Of a DNA stretch of 64,000 nucleotides, positions 51,926 through 64,000 are shown in pieces; within the stretch, counting starts at the first letter, position 1; every line of letters starts with the position of its first letter. Origin of the DNA: Enterobacteriaceae bacterium ESL0689 (GTDB lineage: Bacteria; Pseudomonadota; Gammaproteobacteria; Enterobacterales; Enterobacteriaceae); NCBI GenBank assembly GCA_029433525.1, contig JAQTIF010000001.1, positions 744,001-808,000 of the forward strand, read 5' to 3'. The notes beneath the pieces were generated by a model. The model made no database searches, was not told where the DNA came from, and saw only the letters and a program-made list of their open reading frames with translations. The translations under genes were made by a program, and so were the position numbers.

Positions 51926-52777
51926 ATGAAATCACTATTTAGATTAACATTACTGGCAACAACAATGGTTGCTGCACTGAATGCCCCGCTGACTTTTGCG
52001 GCGGACAGCGATACTAAAGCGGCTTCGGCAACGGAAAGTTCGGCAACGGAGAGTAAAGCCGTATTTAATAATGATGATCAAAAATCCGCTTATGCGTTGG
52101 GAGCATCACTGGGGCGTTATATGGAAAACTCCCTGAAAGATCAAGAAAGTTTAGGTATTAAACTGGATAAAGAACAGCTGATAAAGGGGGTTCAGGACGC
52201 TTTCGCTGGCAACAGTAAGCTCAATGATCAGGAAACCGAACAGGCGTTGCAATCTTTTGAAACGCGTATCAAAACCGCTGCACAAGCGAAAATGGATAAA
52301 GAAGCTGCAGAGAATGAAACCAAAGGTAAAGACTATCGTGACGCCTTTGCGAAAGAAAAAGGCGTAAAAAAATCTGCGTCGGGCTTATTGTATAAAGTAG
52401 AGACACAAGGAACAGGGCCGGAACCGAAAAGTAGCGATACCGTTGTCGTCAATTATAAAGGTATGCTGATCGACGGTAAGGAGTTTGATAACTCTTATAC
52501 TCGTGGCGAGCCATTATCTTTCCGCCTGGATGGGGTTATCCCTGGCTGGTCTGAGGGGCTGAAAAATATCAGGAAAGGGGGTAAAATCCACCTGGTTGTT
52601 CCACCCGAACTGGCCTATGGTAAAACGGGCGTACCGGGTATTCCGGCTAACTCTACGCTGGTCTTTGATGTAGAGTTGCTCGATATCAAACCAGAAGCTA
52701 AAGATAAGAATAATGCAGCCTCTAAGGCGAAAGCTGATAAAAAAGAGGATGGAAAAAGCGTCGAAGTGAAGAAGTAA
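51926..52777 (+). CDS. fkpA: Periplasmic FKBP-type chaperone/isomerase FkpA
   Basis: 283 residues (E. coli 270); the extra residues are in the low-complexity N- and C-terminal tails (TKAASATESSATESKA). Signal peptide of about 25 residues ending TFAA; helical dimerisation domain (about 40-140); FKBP domain with VVNYKGMLIDGKEFDNSYTR, VIPGWSEGLK and PPELAYGKTGVPGIP. It helps outer-membrane protein folding; sigma-E control is known in E. coli. A terminator follows. Confidence 0.97.
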   Translation: MKSLFRLTLLATTMVAALNAPLTFAADSDTKAASATESSATESKAVFNNDDQKSAYALGASLGRYMENSLKDQESLGIKLDKEQLIKGVQDAFAGNSKLNDQETEQALQSFETRIKTAAQAKMDKEAAENETKGKDYRDAFAKEKGVKKSASGLLYKVETQGTGPEPKSSDTVVVNYKGMLIDGKEFDNSYTRGEPLSFRLDGVIPGWSEGLKNIRKGGKIHLVVPPELAYGKTGVPGIPANSTLVFDVELLDIKPEAKDKNNAASKAKADKKEDGKSVEVKK

Positions 52778-52787
52778 CCGATTACCC

Positions 52788-52815
52788 GCCGCCGTGAAAA
52801 ACGGCGGCCTTTTTA
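52788..52815 (+). terminator. Rho-independent terminator of fkpA
   Basis: Stem GCCGCCGT/ACGGCGGC around the loop GAAAA, followed by CTTTTTATTT. It starts eleven bases after the fkpA stop. Confidence 0.92.
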
Positions 52816-52926
52816 TTTCCAGCAGGTAAAATTAACCGAGGAAAGTATTTCAGATATCATACTGACAATGCGCTTTCCCTGACGATAGCGCCAATGACAG
52901 ATTTTTGAAAAGGAGTGTATGTCTTG

Positions 52927-53649
52927 ATGGCAAGGTCGCATTTAACTGGTGAAATCAGTGATCTTGATCAACTGGAACAACGTCCTTTTGACCAGACTGA
53001 TTTCGATATCCTCAAGTCTTATGAAGCAGTCGTGGATGGGCTAGCGGCGCTTATCGGTTCCCATTGTGAGATTGTGCTGCATTCCTTGCAGGATTTAAAA
53101 TGTTCTGCCATTCGTATTGCCAACGGTGAGCATACGGGGCGAAAAGTAGGCTCCCCCATTACTGATCTCGCGTTGCGTATGCTGCATGATATGACCGGTG
53201 ATGATAGTAGTGTCTCTCAATGCTATTTTACGCGCACAAAAAGTGGTGTGCTGATGAAGTCAGTCACCACGGCTATTCGTAATCGCCAGCATCGGGTGAT
53301 TGGTTTACTGTGTATTAATATCAATCTTGATGTTCCGTTCTCGCAGGTCATGCAGACGTTTATTCCGCCAGAAACCGCAGAAACCAGTTCATCGGTCAAT
53401 TTTGCCTCATCTGTCGATGATTTGGTTGCTCAAACCCTTGAGTTCACAATAGAAGAGGTCAATGCTGATCGTCATGTGTCCAATAACAGCAAAAACCGGC
53501 AGATTGTGCTCAATCTTTATGAAAAAGGGATTTTTGATATCAAAGATGCCATCAATCAGGTTGCTGATCGTCTGAATATCTCTAAACATACGGTATATCT
53601 TTATATTCGTCAGTTTAAAAATGGTGATTTTCAGGGGCTGGACAAGTAA
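52927..53649 (+). CDS. yheO: YheO, PAS-like domain HTH regulator
   Basis: 240 residues with the chosen start, equal to E. coli YheO. N-terminal YheO/PAS-like domain ([21 protein letters not shown], about 30-110) and a C-terminal helix-turn-helix ([24 protein letters not shown]). Role not established, though it always precedes tusDCB. GTG 52915 touches the AGGAG and is too close; ATG 52927 is 11 bases from it and matches the family. The stop overlaps tusD. Confidence 0.93.
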   Translation: MARSHLTGEISDLDQLEQRPFDQTDFDILKSYEAVVDGLAALIGSHCEIVLHSLQDLKCSAIRIANGEHTGRKVGSPITDLALRMLHDMTGDDSSVSQCYFTRTKSGVLMKSVTTAIRNRQHRVIGLLCININLDVPFSQVMQTFIPPETAETSSSVNFASSVDDLVAQTLEFTIEEVNADRHVSNNSKNRQIVLNLYEKGIFDIKDAINQVADRLNISKHTVYLYIRQFKNGDFQGLDK

Positions 53650-54035
53650 TGCGGTTTGCCATCATGGTGACAGGCCCGGCCTATGGCACACAACAGGCCA
53701 GCAGTGCCTGGCAATTTGCCCGCGCTGTTTTGCAGGCAGGCCACGAGCTCAGTTGTGTCTTTTTTTATAGTGAAGGTGTGCACAACGCCAATCAGTTCAC
53801 CACCCCTGCCAGCGATGAATTTGATCTGGTACGTGCCTGGCAGCGGTTACATGATGAGTATGCGGTCACTTTACATCTTTGTGTAGCAGCATCGTTGCGT
53901 CGTGGTATCACGGCACCACAAGAAAGCCCGCAACCGGGATACACAGGATATAATCTGCAACCGGGGTTTATCTTAAGTGGTTTAGGTGCACTGGCGGAGG
54001 CCGCCTTACTCTGTGATCGAATGGTGCAATTTTGA
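53649..54035 (+). CDS. tusD: Sulfur relay protein TusD
   Basis: 128 residues, as in E. coli. Part of the TusBCD hexamer that takes persulfide from TusA and passes it to TusE for MnmA-made 2-thiouridine in tRNA. The acceptor cysteine is C78 in [10 protein letters not shown]. It begins at the last base of yheO and ends within the tusC start (TGATG). Confidence 0.96.
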   Translation: MRFAIMVTGPAYGTQQASSAWQFARAVLQAGHELSCVFFYSEGVHNANQFTTPASDEFDLVRAWQRLHDEYAVTLHLCVAASLRRGITAPQESPQPGYTGYNLQPGFILSGLGALAEAALLCDRMVQF

Positions 54036-54394
54036 TGAAAAGCATGGCGTTTGTTTTTTCCTCAGCGCCACATGGTCGCACAGCGGGAAGAGAGGGACTG
54101 GACGCGCTGTTAGCCGCCTCCGCGCTGACTGATGAGCTGGGCGTTTTTTTTATCGGCGATGGGGTATTTCAGCTTCTGGCCGGGCAGCAACCCGCGATAG
54201 TACTGGCGCGTGACTACATTGCCACCTTTAAGCTTCTGCCACTGTATGATATCGATCAACGCTGGCTGTGTGCAGCTTCTGCCAGTGAGCGTGGCCTCAA
54301 TGAGACTACTTCACTGGTGATCGATGTCGAATGGCTGTCACCCGAAGCATTACGTGCCAGACTTGATAACTTTGATGTGATCTTGCATTTTTGA
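54035..54394 (+). CDS. tusC: Sulfur relay protein TusC
   Basis: 119 residues, as in E. coli. DsrEF-fold subunit of TusBCD. Family marks are [20 protein letters not shown] and [17 protein letters not shown] chose ATG 54035 over the TTG at 54032; it overlaps the tusD stop by one base. Confidence 0.95.
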   Translation: MKSMAFVFSSAPHGRTAGREGLDALLAASALTDELGVFFIGDGVFQLLAGQQPAIVLARDYIATFKLLPLYDIDQRWLCAASASERGLNETTSLVIDVEWLSPEALRARLDNFDVILHF

Positions 54395-54401
54395 GGATGA
54401 C

Positions 54402-55189
<788 letters not shown>

Positions 55190-55269
55190 TGGTTCTCCGT
55201 TAAGTAAGGCCAAACGTTTTAAATTAATGTCAAACTAAACTCGTTGAGTTTTGGACAATCCTGAATTAA

Positions 55270-55755
<486 letters not shown>

Positions 55756-55839
55756 TCCCTTCGGAGTCATCGTCATCAAACGGGCGCTTCAGGTAAGTCG
55801 CGCGTTATGGATGACCTCTCTGAACGTCGAAAGAAATAA

Positions 55840-57966
<2,127 letters not shown>

Positions 57967-57979
57967 ATTACCTGGTTAA

Positions 57980-59221
<1,242 letters not shown>

Positions 59222-59242
59222 TAACTTAATAAGTCCGGGATG

Positions 59243-59272
59243 AAAAAGGGGTGCTAAGGCACCTCTTTTTTT
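59243..59272. terminator. Terminator between tuf and hopD
   Basis: Stem AAAAAGGGGTGC/GCACCTCTTTTT (one mismatch) with loop TAAG and a long T tract after it; the A tract before it gives a terminator for hopD on the other strand. 22 bases after the tuf stop. Confidence 0.92.
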
Positions 59273-59289
59273 ATACTTAGTGTCTGTCA

Positions 59290-59766
59290 TTAATTGATAA
59301 GTAAAGTATGGGTGGCCAATGTTTGCCATCCACGATAAAAACCCGCGCCAAGTAAGAAAGGACCAAAAGGTATCGATTTGTGCCATGAAACAGGCGTGAT
59401 TCTGATGATGGCCAATAGCAGTAAAACACCGCTGGCAAAAAGTGTTGTCATCACAACCAGTAATGGTAATGCCTGCCAGCCATGCCATGCACCCAGTGCA
59501 GCCAGTAATTTTACGTCACCATAACCTAGCCCCTCATAACCACGTATTCCCCGATAGAGCCAGTAAATGGATGCGAAAAGCAGATATCCGCCTATTGCCC
59601 CTCCGACGGCATGCTGGAGTTCCATGGGTGCGTGGCAGAGATAATAGAGTAAACCACTCCAGAGCAGTGGACAGGTAAGACGATCGGGTAGTAATCCTGT
59701 GCGTAGATCATGCCAGCAGAGCATGAGTGACAGGCTGCTGTATATAAGTAAAAAGGAAATAGTCAA
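59290..59766 (-). CDS. hopD: Prepilin leader peptidase HopD (peptidase-only form)
   Basis: 158 residues. An inner-membrane aspartyl protease that cuts type IV prepilin-like leaders. Both catalytic aspartates are present: D20 (CWHDLRTGLLPD) and D84 in the GxGD motif (GLGYGDVKLL). About six TM helices. The N-terminal methyltransferase part of full PilD/GspO proteins is absent, as in HopD of enterobacteria. The start is TTG 59766, with AAGGGG nine bases upstream. In E. coli bfd and bfr lie between tuf and this gene; they are absent. Its substrates may be pilins used with HofMNOPQ. Confidence 0.88.
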   Translation of the reverse strand: MTISFLLIYSSLSLMLCWHDLRTGLLPDRLTCPLLWSGLLYYLCHAPMELQHAVGGAIGGYLLFASIYWLYRGIRGYEGLGYGDVKLLAALGAWHGWQALPLLVVMTTLFASGVLLLLAIIRITPVSWHKSIPFGPFLLGAGFYRGWQTLATHTLLIN

Positions 59767-59944
59767 AATAGATCGCCCCTTATTATCAAGTCATTGCCCG
59801 GAGTATGACGAACAGGAGAATAAAGAGTAAACAGCCATTGTTGACTATCGCGATCCGCTATCCACACGATTTATCTTTTTTATTTAATTTTCAGTGCAGG
59901 ATGAACCTGATACGCATAAATGAGTGGCGATCATCTGTACAGGC

Positions 59945-59972
59945 TTGCGTGTAGCCGAAATTTAAGTATAAT
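59945..59972 (+). promoter_or_regulatory. S10 operon promoter
   Basis: TTGCGT (59945-59950) and TATAAT (59967-59972), spacer 16 bases, then GCGCGGGC, a GC-rich discriminator fitting stringent control. The rest of 59767-59940 holds nothing I recognise. Confidence 0.8.
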
Positions 59973-59979
59973 GCGCGGG

Positions 59980-60464
<485 letters not shown>

Positions 60465-60484
60465 TCAGGTCATCGAGCGATTGA

Positions 60485-62880
<2,396 letters not shown>

Positions 62881-62893
62881 TTTTAGAGGATAA

Positions 62894-64000
<1,107 letters not shown>

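Overview
The window is chromosomal DNA of a gammaproteobacterium of the order Enterobacterales. OmpR, AroK, S12, EF-G, EF-Tu and the S10-operon proteins are near-identical to E. coli as I remember those sequences, and most gene lengths match E. coli to the residue. I cannot name the genus. Compared with E. coli order, several blocks are moved or missing, and intergenic space carries a dispersed palindromic repeat.

Layout: 1-4178 greB (5' part), ompR-envZ, pck. 4366-16533: an AT-rich MFS transporter gene, then the glycogen operon glgBXCAP (leftward) and asd, placed between pck and hslO, where E. coli does not have them. 16809-22718: hslO, hslR, igaA, nudE and an orphan PAAR (type VI secretion spike) gene whose toxin end looks deleted. 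22766-28742: mrcA and the divergent hofMNOPQ DNA-uptake/secretin operon. 28743-29974: a small foreign island with a 38-bp perfect palindrome, a broken mobilisation-like gene and a Phd/VapC-type toxin-antitoxin pair with its own palindromic operator. 30328-36682: aroK, aroB, damX, dam, rpe, gph, trpS. 36815-41240: cysG and nirBD (no nirC), with a perfect FNR box upstream. 41621-48543: agp, ppiA, argD, crp, yhfA, yheU, yheT. 48673-54689: yheS, slyD, slyX, fkpA, yheO, tusDCB. 54815-59221: str operon rpsL-rpsG-fusA-tuf. 59290-64000: hopD prepilin peptidase, then the S10 operon rpsJ-rplC-rplD-rplW-rplB-rpsS-rplV-rpsC (cut by the window end).

Functional groups: osmosensing (OmpR/EnvZ), glycogen synthesis and breakdown, shikimate pathway plus Dam methylation, assimilation of nitrite with its siroheme cofactor enzyme, tRNA 2-thiolation (Tus), and translation. 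HofMNOPQ and HopD are two parts of a type IV pilus/DNA-uptake apparatus.

The most unusual material is (1) a MITE-like repeat of about 142 bp with 17-bp inverted ends, present as one near-perfect copy, several decayed ones and a solo end, several of them at places where gene order departs from E. coli; (2) the PAAR gene joined out of frame to what looks like an immunity-protein tail; (3) the toxin-antitoxin island between hofQ and aroK; (4) a ten-copy hexanucleotide repeat inside damX. No CRISPR array, tRNA, rRNA or clearly new multi-gene system was found.
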